From the NCBI RefSeq assembly GCF_001266615.1, contig NZ_LGHZ01000039.1, positions 1 to 37,134 of the forward strand: DNA of 37,134 nucleotides. Reading direction: 5' to 3'. Below the pieces are notes generated by a model. It searched no databases. It saw nothing but the letters and a program-made list of their open reading frames with translations, and was not told the origin of the DNA. Below, in pieces: positions 20,631 through 29,463 of this stretch. Made by a program: the position numbers and the translations under genes. Source of the stretch: Kluyvera genomosp. 1. Its GTDB lineage: Bacteria > Pseudomonadota > Gammaproteobacteria > Enterobacterales > Enterobacteriaceae. Position 1 is the first letter of the stretch. Each line of letters starts with the position of its first letter.

Positions 20631-20773
20631 GTGCCATTAGAAATAAAAAAGCTCGCGATTAAATCAAAAACCATAAAAGCAGTTATTATATTGAGGTTGC
20701 CAGGACTAATAATCTGGTCAGTGCCCGACAGATCAAGCCGGGCACAAAAATTTACTTCCCACCTTTAATTTAG
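20631..20773 (+). pseudogene. Deletion scar fusing a DUF5908-like start to a LysM-protein end
   Basis: From a GTG at 20631, two bases after the tube stop, the frame reads MPLEIKKLAIKSKTI, the typical start of the small DUF5908-type protein encoded after the tube in many eCIS loci. In another frame, 20684-20773 reads YYIEVARTNNLVSARQIKPG and on to YFPPLI before a TAG; this is the typical C-terminal end of the LysM-domain hub protein encoded just before the spike. The two parts are joined out of frame near 20672-20684. The simplest reading is one deletion that removed the rest of DUF5908 and nearly all of the LysM gene. The family names rest on recalled motifs. Confidence 0.7.
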
Positions 20774-20787
20774 ACATCAGGGTAATT

Positions 20788-22581
20788 ATGACCATTTCTC
20801 CATTAAGTAATAATAGTACTGGTGTAACTACCTACACCATTAAAGTCGACGGTAAAGCGATTGATAGCGCAATAGGCGTTATCGCTATCCACATTCATTA
20901 CCAAGTTAATCATATTGCCACTGCCGAGATAACCATTAGCGATGGTGATATGCCAACCCAACGTTTCGATATCAGCGATGCCGATACCTTCAAGCCGGGA
21001 TCAACCATTTCAATTTCTGCTGGCTATGCGAGTGATGAACAAACCGTATTCGACGGTATCATTATTAGTCATGGAATAGAAATCGCAGCAAATAACAGCT
21101 CATCACTTAGCGTTGTCTGTAAAGATCAGGCTGTTGCGATGGCGGTTGCTAAGCATAGTCAATGTTTTCTCGCGAAATCCGACAGCAAAATCATCAGCAC
21201 CCTACTCGCAAATTATCCCAATATCACCGCCTCCGTAGGCAGCATTACCGACCCTCACCCAGAGTTGGTGCAATTTAATAGTACGGATTGGGACTTTATT
21301 CTTACCCGAGCAGAGGCAAATGGTTTTGTCGTCACCAATCAGTCGAATAAGGTCACCGTTGATAAGCCGGCAATAAGCAATGCAGCAGCGCTTGTCGTCA
21401 CCTACGGAACGGATTTGATGTCATTTTCTGCAAAAGTCGATGCACGAAACCAACTCAAATCCGTCACCGCCACCGCGTGGGACTCAACTAAACAGAGCAT
21501 GGTGACGGGAACCGGACCCGCTCAATCAATCTCAGGACAAGGGAATTTAACCAGTAGTGAGCTGGCAAAAGTGTTGGGCATTAGCGATTACACGCTTCAA
21601 ACTGCGTCTACCCTGAGTACCGATTCGTTAACGCGCTGGGCAGATGGACAACAGGTCAAAGCGATGCTGAGTAAAGTACGTGGAAGCGTCACTTTCCAGG
21701 GAAACGCCAGCGCGACTATCAACAGCCTGATTGAGCTTGCTGGCGTGGGTGAACGCTACAACGGTTCGCATTATGTTAGCGGCGTTCACCACAGTATTGA
21801 AAAAGGCCAGTGGATTACCACCGCTGAACTCGGGATGTCTCCAATGTGGTCAGCGGATCACCGCGATATTGGTGCACCACCAGCGTCAGGTTACCTGCCG
21901 CCAGTCGATGGGCTGCAAATCGGGGTGGTAACCAAATTAGATGGCGATCCTGAGTCAAACTATCGCATTCAGATAAAGATACCGACGCTAAATAGCGAAG
22001 CGAATGTCATCTGGGCACGATTGTCCTCTTACTATGCTTCCTCGGGTTTTGGCAACTTCTTCATTCCTGAAGTGGGGGACGAGGTGATCGTAGGCTGTAT
22101 CAACCAGGACCCCAGTAACCCCATTATTCTAGGCTCGCTGTATAGCAGCAAAAATAAAATGCCGGAAGAGATAACATCCGACAATTATATCAAGACCCTT
22201 GTCACCAAAAGTAAAATGAAAATTATTTTTGACGATGAGAATAGCGTCATGACGTTAAAAACACCCAACGGCAATACTATTGTTATCAGCGATAAGAATA
22301 AATCAATCACCCTTGCCGACCAAAATAACAATATGATATGCATGGATAAAGACGGTATTGCTATCACCAGTAGCAAAGATGTCACGATTTCAGCCAAAGG
22401 GGGCGTCAATATTAGCTCCACTCGCGATACCACCGTTAAGGCCACCGGTGATGCAAAAATTTCCGGGTTAAATGTTTCTGCGCAAGCCAACACGGGCTTA
22501 ACGCTAAAAGGCACGGCAACCGCGGAACTCTCTTGTTCGGGAATAACGACCGTCAAAGGTGCCCTGGTCAAAATTAATTAG
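20788..22581 (+). CDS. Spike/baseplate hub protein (VgrG/gp5-like, eCIS)
   Basis: The 597-residue protein has a VgrG-like layout. The N-terminal hub domain (about 1-370) includes the DWDFILTRAEANGFVV segment typical of gpD/gp27. An OB-fold follows, LQIGVVTKLDGDPESNYRIQIKIP (about 374-397) with GFGNFFIPEVGDEVIVGCINQDPSNPIILGSLY. The C-terminus, from about 480, is a beta-helix of short repeats such as SITLADQNNNMICMDKDGIAITSS and DVTISAKGGVNISS, forming the needle. In a contractile system it caps the tube and carries the PAAR tip, encoded next. The frame is intact; the ATG at 20788 has a weak ribosome site (CAGGGTAATT). Confidence 0.85.
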   Translation: MTISPLSNNSTGVTTYTIKVDGKAIDSAIGVIAIHIHYQVNHIATAEITISDGDMPTQRFDISDADTFKPGSTISISAGYASDEQTVFDGIIISHGIEIAANNSSSLSVVCKDQAVAMAVAKHSQCFLAKSDSKIISTLLANYPNITASVGSITDPHPELVQFNSTDWDFILTRAEANGFVVTNQSNKVTVDKPAISNAAALVVTYGTDLMSFSAKVDARNQLKSVTATAWDSTKQSMVTGTGPAQSISGQGNLTSSELAKVLGISDYTLQTASTLSTDSLTRWADGQQVKAMLSKVRGSVTFQGNASATINSLIELAGVGERYNGSHYVSGVHHSIEKGQWITTAELGMSPMWSADHRDIGAPPASGYLPPVDGLQIGVVTKLDGDPESNYRIQIKIPTLNSEANVIWARLSSYYASSGFGNFFIPEVGDEVIVGCINQDPSNPIILGSLYSSKNKMPEEITSDNYIKTLVTKSKMKIIFDDENSVMTLKTPNGNTIVISDKNKSITLADQNNNMICMDKDGIAITSSKDVTISAKGGVNISSTRDTTVKATGDAKISGLNVSAQANTGLTLKGTATAELSCSGITTVKGALVKIN

Positions 22582-22600
22582 CGACTAACGGAGGAGTGAT

Positions 22601-22900
22601 ATGCCCTTTGCAGCAAGAATTACGGATCTACAGATGTGTCCAATGGCAACCCCTGGGCTCCCACCTATTCCACATGTCGGCGGCCCGATTATCGGGCCAA
22701 GCGTGCCAACGGTTTTAATTGGCTCTTTGCCTGCCGCAGTGGTTGGGGATAGCTGTGTCTGCGTTGGGCCGCCATCAACCATTGTGAAAGGCTCGGCCAC
22801 CGTACTCATTGGCGGTAAACCGGCGGCCAGAATGGGTGACACCACCAGCCACGGTGGAAGCATCACGATTGGCTGCCCTACGGTCATTATTGGCGGCTAA
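22601..22900 (+). CDS. PAAR-domain tip protein
   Basis: The 99-residue protein is a stand-alone PAAR domain that forms the sharp tip on the spike trimer. Characteristic repeats are AARITD...CPM, VGGPIIG..VPTVLIGSLPAAVVGD, and ATVLIGGKPAARMGDTTSHGGSI. Conserved histidine and cysteine residues that could coordinate the tip metal are present (C14, H25, H84, C92 by count). GGAGGAGTGAT precedes the ATG, 19 bases after the spike stop, so the two are co-translated. It is the last recognisable gene of the injection cluster. Confidence 0.88.
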   Translation: MPFAARITDLQMCPMATPGLPPIPHVGGPIIGPSVPTVLIGSLPAAVVGDSCVCVGPPSTIVKGSATVLIGGKPAARMGDTTSHGGSITIGCPTVIIGG

Positions 22901-22903
22901 TGA

Positions 22904-22963
22904 CCAGCGGCGAGAATATCCCTGTCGAAGGATATTTCGTCGCATAACAACATTATCCGCTGG
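22904..22963. repeat. Nested inverted repeats after the PAAR gene
   Basis: An outer pair CCAGCGG/CCGCTGG (22904-22910 and 22957-22963) encloses an inner hairpin AATATCC/GGATATT (22915-22936). No T-run follows, so it is not a classic terminator, though it may end or stabilise the cluster transcript. Confidence 0.4.
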
Positions 22964-23007
22964 CTGAGTAAAACGATTGAGGGCCCCCCTCCCGCTCTAC
23001 AGCAAAT

Positions 23008-23925
23008 TCAATTCGCTAACGCAAACTCAATCGCTGTACGGACGGTTACCACCTGCGCCTCGATACACTCTTCTGCCGAGGTTTCTGCGCTATCAGGATA
23101 GACTTCGGTGGTGGTTGTGAACGGTGCGCCGGTCATCGTTGAGCACAGATGGTAGGCGTGATTGTCGTATTCAATTACCCCGGGGCTGACAACCGGGAAA
23201 CCGAGCATTTTGCCATGAGGGTCAGCAGGTGCAATGTGCGTGACCGTTGACACCGCCGCGATGATTGCGCTCTGGAAGTCGAGGCGGGAATTATGAATAT
23301 CGCTCACCAGATAGAAACCGTCGGGGATGCTGTCTGGCACATACTGCCCTCCATCTCTGGCGGCCAGCGCAGGGCTGAATTCACTTTCATCGGTATCCGT
23401 CGTTTCATGCAGGTCGACATGCACCAAAAAACGTCCTTGCCACGGCTCAATGAAGGCCATCAATGAACGAGACTCTTGTGCTTTACCTTCAGCGAAGAAT
23501 TGCCTGTTGGTGTCGATAGCCTCGAAGTTCCAGCGGGCGATATGTTCATAGGCCCACGGGCTGACGCATGGCACAACCAGCAGATTTAACCGCCCCGTGT
23601 AATCGTTTTTATACTCGGCTAAAAAACGCAACGCGCCCAGCACGCCGCTCGTTTCATAGCCGTGAACACCGCCGGTGACGAGGGCGATCGGTAGATTGTC
23701 ATCCCAGTTCTGAGATTTTACCGCCATCAATGGGTAAACATCATCGCTATAGTGCAGTTCACCGTACTGAACGATGTCATAATCGTGATTAAGCTGATGG
23801 ATAGCATCGAGCACATCGTTTTGATAACGTCTGAAGCGCGTCTGGCTCTGCTGCCACTGCTGTTTTTCGCGTTCAGTCCAGGGTATCCCCGGCGTGCCGA
23901 TGGGATAATGTTGTTGTGTAGTCAT
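23008..23925 (-). CDS. M14 family zinc metallocarboxypeptidase-like protein
   Basis: The 305-residue protein has the M14 layout. The first zinc ligands are in HGYE (H88, E91), and an NR substrate-carboxylate motif lies at 140-141. The third ligand is H173 in VHVDLHET, and the likely catalytic glutamate is E274 in TTTTEVYPD. Members remove C-terminal residues from peptides or peptidoglycan stems, or act as deacylases; the substrate here is unknown. No signal peptide is seen, so it is probably cytosolic. It faces the PAAR gene tail to tail across about 100 bases. All catalytic residues are kept. Confidence 0.8.
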   Translation of the reverse strand: MTTQQHYPIGTPGIPWTEREKQQWQQSQTRFRRYQNDVLDAIHQLNHDYDIVQYGELHYSDDVYPLMAVKSQNWDDNLPIALVTGGVHGYETSGVLGALRFLAEYKNDYTGRLNLLVVPCVSPWAYEHIARWNFEAIDTNRQFFAEGKAQESRSLMAFIEPWQGRFLVHVDLHETTDTDESEFSPALAARDGGQYVPDSIPDGFYLVSDIHNSRLDFQSAIIAAVSTVTHIAPADPHGKMLGFPVVSPGVIEYDNHAYHLCSTMTGAPFTTTTEVYPDSAETSAEECIEAQVVTVRTAIEFALAN

Positions 23926-24060
23926 GTTTTACTCAGCGTATATGATTGCGGATCCCACCCAGATAGATGGAGATTCTCTGGCGAATGGCTTATGTTTTAA
24001 CAGCCAATCCGATTACCGACAAGGCTGATGATTCGCCAATGCTCACTCACGATTCATTAT

Positions 24061-24756
24061 TCACCGAAACGCGGCTAATCGCTGACGCTGCCGCCCGTAC
24101 TCATCGAAATTATCCGGCGCTAACCAGCGCTGTAGCACGGCATCGCGCGCTGGCCATTCATCGCTAATGATCGACAAAATGTCGCTGTCGCGCGTGCGTC
24201 CTTTTCTGACCATTTTATTGCGTAAACGCCCTTCCCAGCTAAAACCCAAACGCTCGGCGGCACGACGTGAAGCAAGATTCATGGAATCACATTTCCACTC
24301 CAGACGGCGGTAGTGATGAGCAAAACCATTCTTCAGCAATAGCCAGATAGCTTCCGTTCCCAGCGGCGTATCCTTCATTTTTCGCGACCAGGTGACGTGA
24401 CCAATTTCGACACACCCCATTTTCTGGTCGATAGCCATATAACTGACAATCCCAACCGCACGCTCCGTCTGCAAATCAATAACCGCGTAGGGCACTAAGG
24501 CATCGTCCAGTACCTTACCGGTCACCCAATGCGTGGTGGCGGCGAGACTCTCTGGTCGCGAACTGGCAAGCCAAGTCCAGTCGCTGTCATCACCATGCGA
24601 ATAAACATCAAATAAGGCGCTGGCATGACGTCCCGAATCCAGCGGTTCCAGCCGACAGAAGTGGCCGTTGAGCGCTTCTCGCGTGAGGGGAATCGCCCCC
24701 CGCCAATCCGGAACGAGATCGTTAACCTGCTGACCAAATTCATTGATTTCTGGCAC
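24061..24756 (-). CDS. GNAT family N-acetyltransferase (RimJ/RimL-like)
   Basis: The 231-residue protein is a GCN5-related acetyltransferase. It has the N-terminal NGHFCRLEPL strand, the VGIVSYMAID strand, the acetyl-CoA-binding segment around DTPLGTEAIWLLL (about residues 131-143), and the WKCDSMNLASRRAAERLGFSWEGRLRNKM motif B region typical of the RimJ/RimL branch. The start is GTG at 24756, with AGGAG eight bases upstream. The substrate cannot be predicted; relatives acetylate protein N-termini or small amines. It lies between the M14 gene and the fimbrial operon on the same strand, with no sign of shared function. Confidence 0.85.
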   Translation of the reverse strand: MPEINEFGQQVNDLVPDWRGAIPLTREALNGHFCRLEPLDSGRHASALFDVYSHGDDSDWTWLASSRPESLAATTHWVTGKVLDDALVPYAVIDLQTERAVGIVSYMAIDQKMGCVEIGHVTWSRKMKDTPLGTEAIWLLLKNGFAHHYRRLEWKCDSMNLASRRAAERLGFSWEGRLRNKMVRKGRTRDSDILSIISDEWPARDAVLQRWLAPDNFDEYGRQRQRLAAFR

Positions 24757-24880
24757 CAGTATTTCTCCTGTGAATACGCAGTCATGGTGGGATAAAGATA
24801 AGTCCGCGTATTAACTAAACATAAAGGTGCTGATAAAGGCAATCACTCCGCAAAACAGATGACGCTCGCACGCAGGCTAA

Positions 24881-25597
24881 TTACAAGCGCTGTTGATACT
24901 CGCGGAAATTGCCATCATCGGTAATAACCCGATAGTGGATAATGCTGCCTGAAGGCACCGGCGCCACCAGCGGTACCATCAGTCCGTCTCTCGGGGAAAC
25001 CATAAGGTTATTGATGGGTGGCTGCCCCGGCAACGTAACGGCGAGGCTCATATGCCACGCCGTCGGGTTGATAATATTAAGTCCGCCGTTTGTTAGACTA
25101 AATCGCAACGCCTTCTCATCCTGAGGCTGCGGCGCCTGCAAATCATGCGGACGAACAAAGACTTTTAAGCGCAGGCGCAGCGGCAGCGTGATTTTTTCCT
25201 GTCGCGACGAATCATCGCTGAGCATTGGTGCCATTTGGAAAACATTCAGCCAGAACACACTTTCTCTGTCATCCGGCAAATCGCTGTGGGTAGTTAGCAC
25301 CAGACGTAATGCGCGTATTTCGCCGGGCAACATTTTAAATAACGGCGGCAATACCACGACCGGGGTGACGACCTGGTCGGGCGTCACTCGCGGATCGCCG
25401 TTATCCGTCCACACCTGTAGCAACATCGGCGTGCGGCTATCGTTGGACAAGTTCAGCGTCTGCTCTTGTTCATCCGCGGCAAAGATAACCCGCATACGGT
25501 CGACATTAACTGCTGCAAGGCCCGGCGTTGTCACGAATAAGAGCAAACCACCGACGATATAATTATTGAAAACTGACCACCACTTGCAGCTGTGCAT
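24881..25597 (-). CDS. Second periplasmic fimbrial chaperone (PapD family)
   Basis: The 238-residue protein has a signal peptide (about 1-29, ending GLAA) and the two immunoglobulin-like domains of PapD chaperones. In the family a conserved arginine near the mature N-terminus anchors the subunit C-terminus; here it is probably the one in VNVDRMRVIF. The G1-region motif is VFWLNVFQMAPM, with LPLRLRLKVFVRP after it. Its ATG lies inside the end of the adhesin gene (35-base overlap), so translation is coupled. A dedicated last-position chaperone usually serves the adhesin. It ends the fimbrial operon; no terminator was recognised in the 120 bases after it. Confidence 0.88.
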   Translation of the reverse strand: MHSCKWWSVFNNYIVGGLLLFVTTPGLAAVNVDRMRVIFAADEQEQTLNLSNDSRTPMLLQVWTDNGDPRVTPDQVVTPVVVLPPLFKMLPGEIRALRLVLTTHSDLPDDRESVFWLNVFQMAPMLSDDSSRQEKITLPLRLRLKVFVRPHDLQAPQPQDEKALRFSLTNGGLNIINPTAWHMSLAVTLPGQPPINNLMVSPRDGLMVPLVAPVPSGSIIHYRVITDDGNFREYQQRL

Positions 25598-26891
25598 TCA
25601 CCGTTCCCGCCGTAACCGTTTGACCCGTTATCGCCTCAAGCGACGCCGTAAAATCGCCTCGGTAGCTATTTGTCGTCCCCGAGCTTGCCAGCGAGGTGAG
25701 ATCTTTAAAGGCATACCAGCCGCGCAAATTCCCGGTTCCCGAACTCCCTCTATCCGGCAACAGGTTTATCGTACTGCCATTGCCGTTGTATATGCGGATC
25801 CCGACGCCTGATGCCACGCCGGGGCTGCCATAGCGAGTATCGAGGAGCCAGGTCAGCCCCCCGCCGCTGGTCACCAGACCAAGCTGTTGCGCGCTGCTGA
25901 CGGCCGTTGGCTGGTTAACCAAAAAGCCCATGGCGACGTTGGCTGAGGAGGTGGTAGAGGCTTTGGTGGATGACACCGCCCCAGACTCACATTCAATACT
26001 GACTGAAAAAGGCGCCTGACTGCTCATGCCCGCTTTAAGCTCGCTGCGACTGACGGCAGGCAGAAAGACCATCGAGGGGTAATCCTGCACCTGACATAAC
26101 GCACCACGCACATAGGTGACCTTGCCATAAGTGCTCCATGCGCCAGGCCAATTATGATGCCAGCCATAATAATAACTGGCGCTATCCATACCGGCCTTCA
26201 GGCTATTGGTATCCAGTCCGGGACCTTTAAATGCCATATATCCCCGCGGTTGGGTGTAGGCATCTTTATACATATTACTGGCCGACACATAATAGACAGT
26301 GGCGCTAATTTTATACATTTCATACAGCACGTTACTAAATGCACTGGCCGGAATATAAATATACTGGCCATCGTCAAACCAGCTTTCGGCAGTTAATTTA
26401 CGTTCTTTCCAATAGCGGCTGTAATACTCACCGGTACTCAAGTTAGTCATACGCACCGCCACGTTTTTCGCCACGTCATAATAGGCGCCGTCAACCTCAG
26501 AGACGGTATACATGCCGGTATAGGCGTTATCGCCGTTGGTGGCATACATTTCATACAAACTGCCGGCATCAGCAGACTGGCAGCGGAACAAAATCTGGTT
26601 ACTGGAGTAAGCGACGTTTGTCGCACCAGTCAGAAAATTGCCGACAGAGCTTGCCAGTAAGGTTCCTGCGGGCTGGAAATTATTGCCGCTATTAATACTG
26701 ATCACCGCCGGTAGTCCGATATTACCATTACAAGTATCACAGGCCCCTGCCCAACTTGCTGCCGTATATCCGGCCTGAATAGCGGCAGCAGATAACGATG
26801 AAGATGACGTCACCTTGATACAGGTCGCCTGCAGCGGCAGGATGCACAACAACGTACCCATCGCGATGAGTATTTTTACTAACATCGTCAC
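25563..26891 (-). CDS. Two-domain fimbrial tip adhesin
   Basis: The 442-residue protein has a signal peptide (about 1-22, ending LQAT). A receptor-binding domain (about 24-275) is rich in tyrosine and tryptophan, with a cluster YYYGWHHNWPGAW near residue 240 and cysteines at 51, 54, 104 and 266. The C-terminal pilin-like domain (about 280-442) ends in QLQVVVSFQ, the beta-zipper donor strand used by chaperone and usher. Its size and position after the usher indicate the single tip adhesin. I do not recognise the binding family, so the receptor is unknown. It starts four bases after the usher stop. Confidence 0.8.
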   Translation of the reverse strand: MTMLVKILIAMGTLLCILPLQATCIKVTSSSSLSAAAIQAGYTAASWAGACDTCNGNIGLPAVISINSGNNFQPAGTLLASSVGNFLTGATNVAYSSNQILFRCQSADAGSLYEMYATNGDNAYTGMYTVSEVDGAYYDVAKNVAVRMTNLSTGEYYSRYWKERKLTAESWFDDGQYIYIPASAFSNVLYEMYKISATVYYVSASNMYKDAYTQPRGYMAFKGPGLDTNSLKAGMDSASYYYGWHHNWPGAWSTYGKVTYVRGALCQVQDYPSMVFLPAVSRSELKAGMSSQAPFSVSIECESGAVSSTKASTTSSANVAMGFLVNQPTAVSSAQQLGLVTSGGGLTWLLDTRYGSPGVASGVGIRIYNGNGSTINLLPDRGSSGTGNLRGWYAFKDLTSLASSGTTNSYRGDFTASLEAITGQTVTAGTVNAQLQVVVSFQ

Positions 26892-26895
26892 CGTA

Positions 26896-29463
26896 TTACT
26901 CCCTATCGCAAGTCTGATTCAGATGAATCAAATCGGTATCGTTTTTGCCGGTAATTTGATAGCGAACGACACAATTCTGCCGCGCGCCGTCGCCCCACAA
27001 CACGCGTAATACCCCAGATGCATGGGGGACTCGGGCATAGATTTGCCCACCCTGTCCCACCATACCGATGAGCGTGCCTTCGGCAGTGCGGACCTCCGCC
27101 CCCATTGGCGGGGCTAGACCTTGAGCGGAGGACAGGTTAATCAGCACCGCAGTCCCTTTCAGGGTCTGGAAATTCACCCGCGCAATGGCTCCCGCGTAGG
27201 GCACGACGCGCTGGCTGCCCCCTATCAATTCCGCGTCGCGACTCATCCGGCGGGTTTCCAGGCTGACGTTGTTGTTTCGATACGGCGATAAAGCAGGCAA
27301 AATCGCGTAGCCGAAACTGTCAATCACCGCCCCCTGGCCGTTTTGCACAACCGCCCCCTGTGCCCCTTCGGCATGAATGAGGGCAAACGTCTCGCTCGTC
27401 CACGGCCCAAGAGTGACGCCACCCGGATGAATCACCACGGTGCCTGACGCCCCCAATCCGGTCTGGCGATAGTTGTCTCCCTGGTCATAGCTGGCCCTTA
27501 AGGCCCCGATGCGGGTATTTTTCTGCACGTTACCGCCCCACGCGGTTGCATTACCGCCCTGGCGATACTGCTCATATCCGCCGTAGGCCGACCAGGTCAG
27601 ATCGCGATCCTCTCCCGCTGACCCCGTAAAGGAGACCGTTGACGAACGGCTCTGCTTCGACTGGTTGTAGTTATAGGCCAGGCTCGACATGCTGTTGCCC
27701 CAATCCAACGGCAGCGAAAAGTTTAGCGACACCGTGGTTTCGGTATATTTTTGCTGACGGCTGTCCGAAGGCTGATCGTGCACATTGTTATAGAACCGGC
27801 CGTAATCCCAGGTGGTACGCTGGCGCGCGATATTGATGCCATAGCTAATACGTCGCCACTGGTTGCTGTAGCCGGCCTGTATTTGGTTGATGCGCGATCG
27901 GTTATTGTAATAATCCGCCGTACTGGCATTAAGACTCAGCATCCCCCAATCACCCATAGTCTGGCTAACAGCGGCCGAGAGCCGGTTACGCTGTTGCAGG
28001 GTGTCGGAATAATAGCTAATGCCATTTTTCGCTTCCCGTCGTACGCCGAGCACATCCTGTAAATCGCGAAATCCTTCGGTTGAGTAGCGGTAGGCCGCCA
28101 GCACCAGGTTAGTTCCCGACGAAAAGGTTTTGCTGTAGCTGGTCTCCGCACGCCACCCCTGCTCCCGCTGATCATTCAATACCCGCGCCCTGGACCACGT
28201 GGCATTGATACCCACCGCACCAAGCCATGTCGCCCACACGCCACCGGCCAACCATGCCTGATAGTCTTTCGCCTGCCGGGTTCCCAAATTGAGGGTTAAC
28301 TGGTTGCTGACCCCTTGCTGAATAACACCCTCAATGAAATCGTTATCCACGCTGTAGTAATCACGTACTTTTCCCGCCGCCACCGCGTAATGCCAATTTC
28401 CGGGACGAACCGAATCGGGCACCGAGGAATACGGCACCGTGAACGTCGATATTTTGCCATTGGCCTCAATCACATCCACGTCAATGTCGCCCTGATTGCG
28501 GGTGTTATAGAGATCGTCAATCACAAAAGGCCCCGGTGCGACCTGGGTTTCATAGATCACTTTTCCGAGCTGCTTCACGACCACCCGGGCAGAACTTGAC
28601 GCCACGCCGCGAATTTCTGGCGCATAGCCGCGCTTACCTTGCGGCCGCATCCGTTCATCGGTGGCGAGTTTGATGCCATTAAAAGACAGGCTGCCGAACA
28701 GACTGCTATCCGTGTAGCTGTCGCCGAGCGACATCATGCCGTTAAGCGGTTCAATTGGCCGCTGAACCCAGGTGCGAACCGCGTTATAGTGATAAGCGCG
28801 ATTACCCATATTGCTATCGACGTAACGCAGGTTGCCCTGGTGACGCAGCTGCCACAGGCCAACATTGAGCCCGCTGTTAATACCGCTCCATAAATACTGG
28901 TAGCGATAATGGCTCTCGGTATTTTCCGTAGTGGTATAGCTGGTGTTATGGCGTAAAAAAAGCGCCAGCATCCCCTCATCCCATTCCGATGGCGGAATGT
29001 AGCCACGTGTCGTACGCAGCAATTCCGTCGACGGTATGGATAACTGAAGGCGTAATGTCGATTGATCAAATTGCCAGCTGCCAGCGGTTGTCCATGCTTG
29101 TAATGGTCGGCACTCTCCCTCTGCAACGGGCTTATCTCCGGCCAATGACTTCAACTGCGCTGCCGTCATCACTTCCCGAGAGAGGCACGGCTCCGCGTTA
29201 CCACTCTGTGCTGAGGGGCGAAACTCCACATCACTGCCACTCACCACCAGCGCATTATTGACATAGACATCAACACGATAGCGGCCAGGCATGACATGAC
29301 CACTGCCAAACTGCGCTAAATTGACGTCATAAGGCGTCCCCTGGAACAGTGAAGGGTCGAATTGATAGTCTTTCCCTTGGGCGATTCCCGTCCAGCCGAT
29401 AGCCATCAGTGAACTCAGCAGGCTTATCCTAAATTCAGGGTAACGTGACATCATAATGTTCAC
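26896..29463 (-). CDS. Outer-membrane fimbrial usher (FimD/PapC family)
   Basis: The usher is the outer-membrane pore that orders and secretes subunits delivered by the chaperones. The 855-residue precursor has a signal peptide ending near GIAQG. It also has the N-terminal domain (QFDPSLFQGTPYDVNLAQFGSG), a 24-strand barrel with the usual SLSFNGIKLATDERMRP and GYAPEIRGVA segments, and two C-terminal domains including TLIGMVGQGGQIYARVP and an NCVVRYQI cysteine strand. The frame overlaps the preceding chaperone by 29 bases and starts at GTG 29463; ATGs at 29454 and 29451 are alternatives. Length and domains look complete. Confidence 0.93.
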   Translation of the reverse strand: MNIMMSRYPEFRISLLSSLMAIGWTGIAQGKDYQFDPSLFQGTPYDVNLAQFGSGHVMPGRYRVDVYVNNALVVSGSDVEFRPSAQSGNAEPCLSREVMTAAQLKSLAGDKPVAEGECRPLQAWTTAGSWQFDQSTLRLQLSIPSTELLRTTRGYIPPSEWDEGMLALFLRHNTSYTTTENTESHYRYQYLWSGINSGLNVGLWQLRHQGNLRYVDSNMGNRAYHYNAVRTWVQRPIEPLNGMMSLGDSYTDSSLFGSLSFNGIKLATDERMRPQGKRGYAPEIRGVASSSARVVVKQLGKVIYETQVAPGPFVIDDLYNTRNQGDIDVDVIEANGKISTFTVPYSSVPDSVRPGNWHYAVAAGKVRDYYSVDNDFIEGVIQQGVSNQLTLNLGTRQAKDYQAWLAGGVWATWLGAVGINATWSRARVLNDQREQGWRAETSYSKTFSSGTNLVLAAYRYSTEGFRDLQDVLGVRREAKNGISYYSDTLQQRNRLSAAVSQTMGDWGMLSLNASTADYYNNRSRINQIQAGYSNQWRRISYGINIARQRTTWDYGRFYNNVHDQPSDSRQQKYTETTVSLNFSLPLDWGNSMSSLAYNYNQSKQSRSSTVSFTGSAGEDRDLTWSAYGGYEQYRQGGNATAWGGNVQKNTRIGALRASYDQGDNYRQTGLGASGTVVIHPGGVTLGPWTSETFALIHAEGAQGAVVQNGQGAVIDSFGYAILPALSPYRNNNVSLETRRMSRDAELIGGSQRVVPYAGAIARVNFQTLKGTAVLINLSSAQGLAPPMGAEVRTAEGTLIGMVGQGGQIYARVPHASGVLRVLWGDGARQNCVVRYQITGKNDTDLIHLNQTCDRE

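Noticed and set aside
22157-22581. Short internal repeats in the spike gene considered as a CRISPR or minisatellite
   Set aside because: They are protein-level beta-helix repeats of the needle domain, not DNA repeats with spacers.
18520-22900. Type VI secretion locus or complete prophage
   Set aside because: No TssB/TssC, TssJKLM or ClpV, and no capsid, terminase, portal, integrase or lysis genes; the sheath type and gene order fit an eCIS remnant better.
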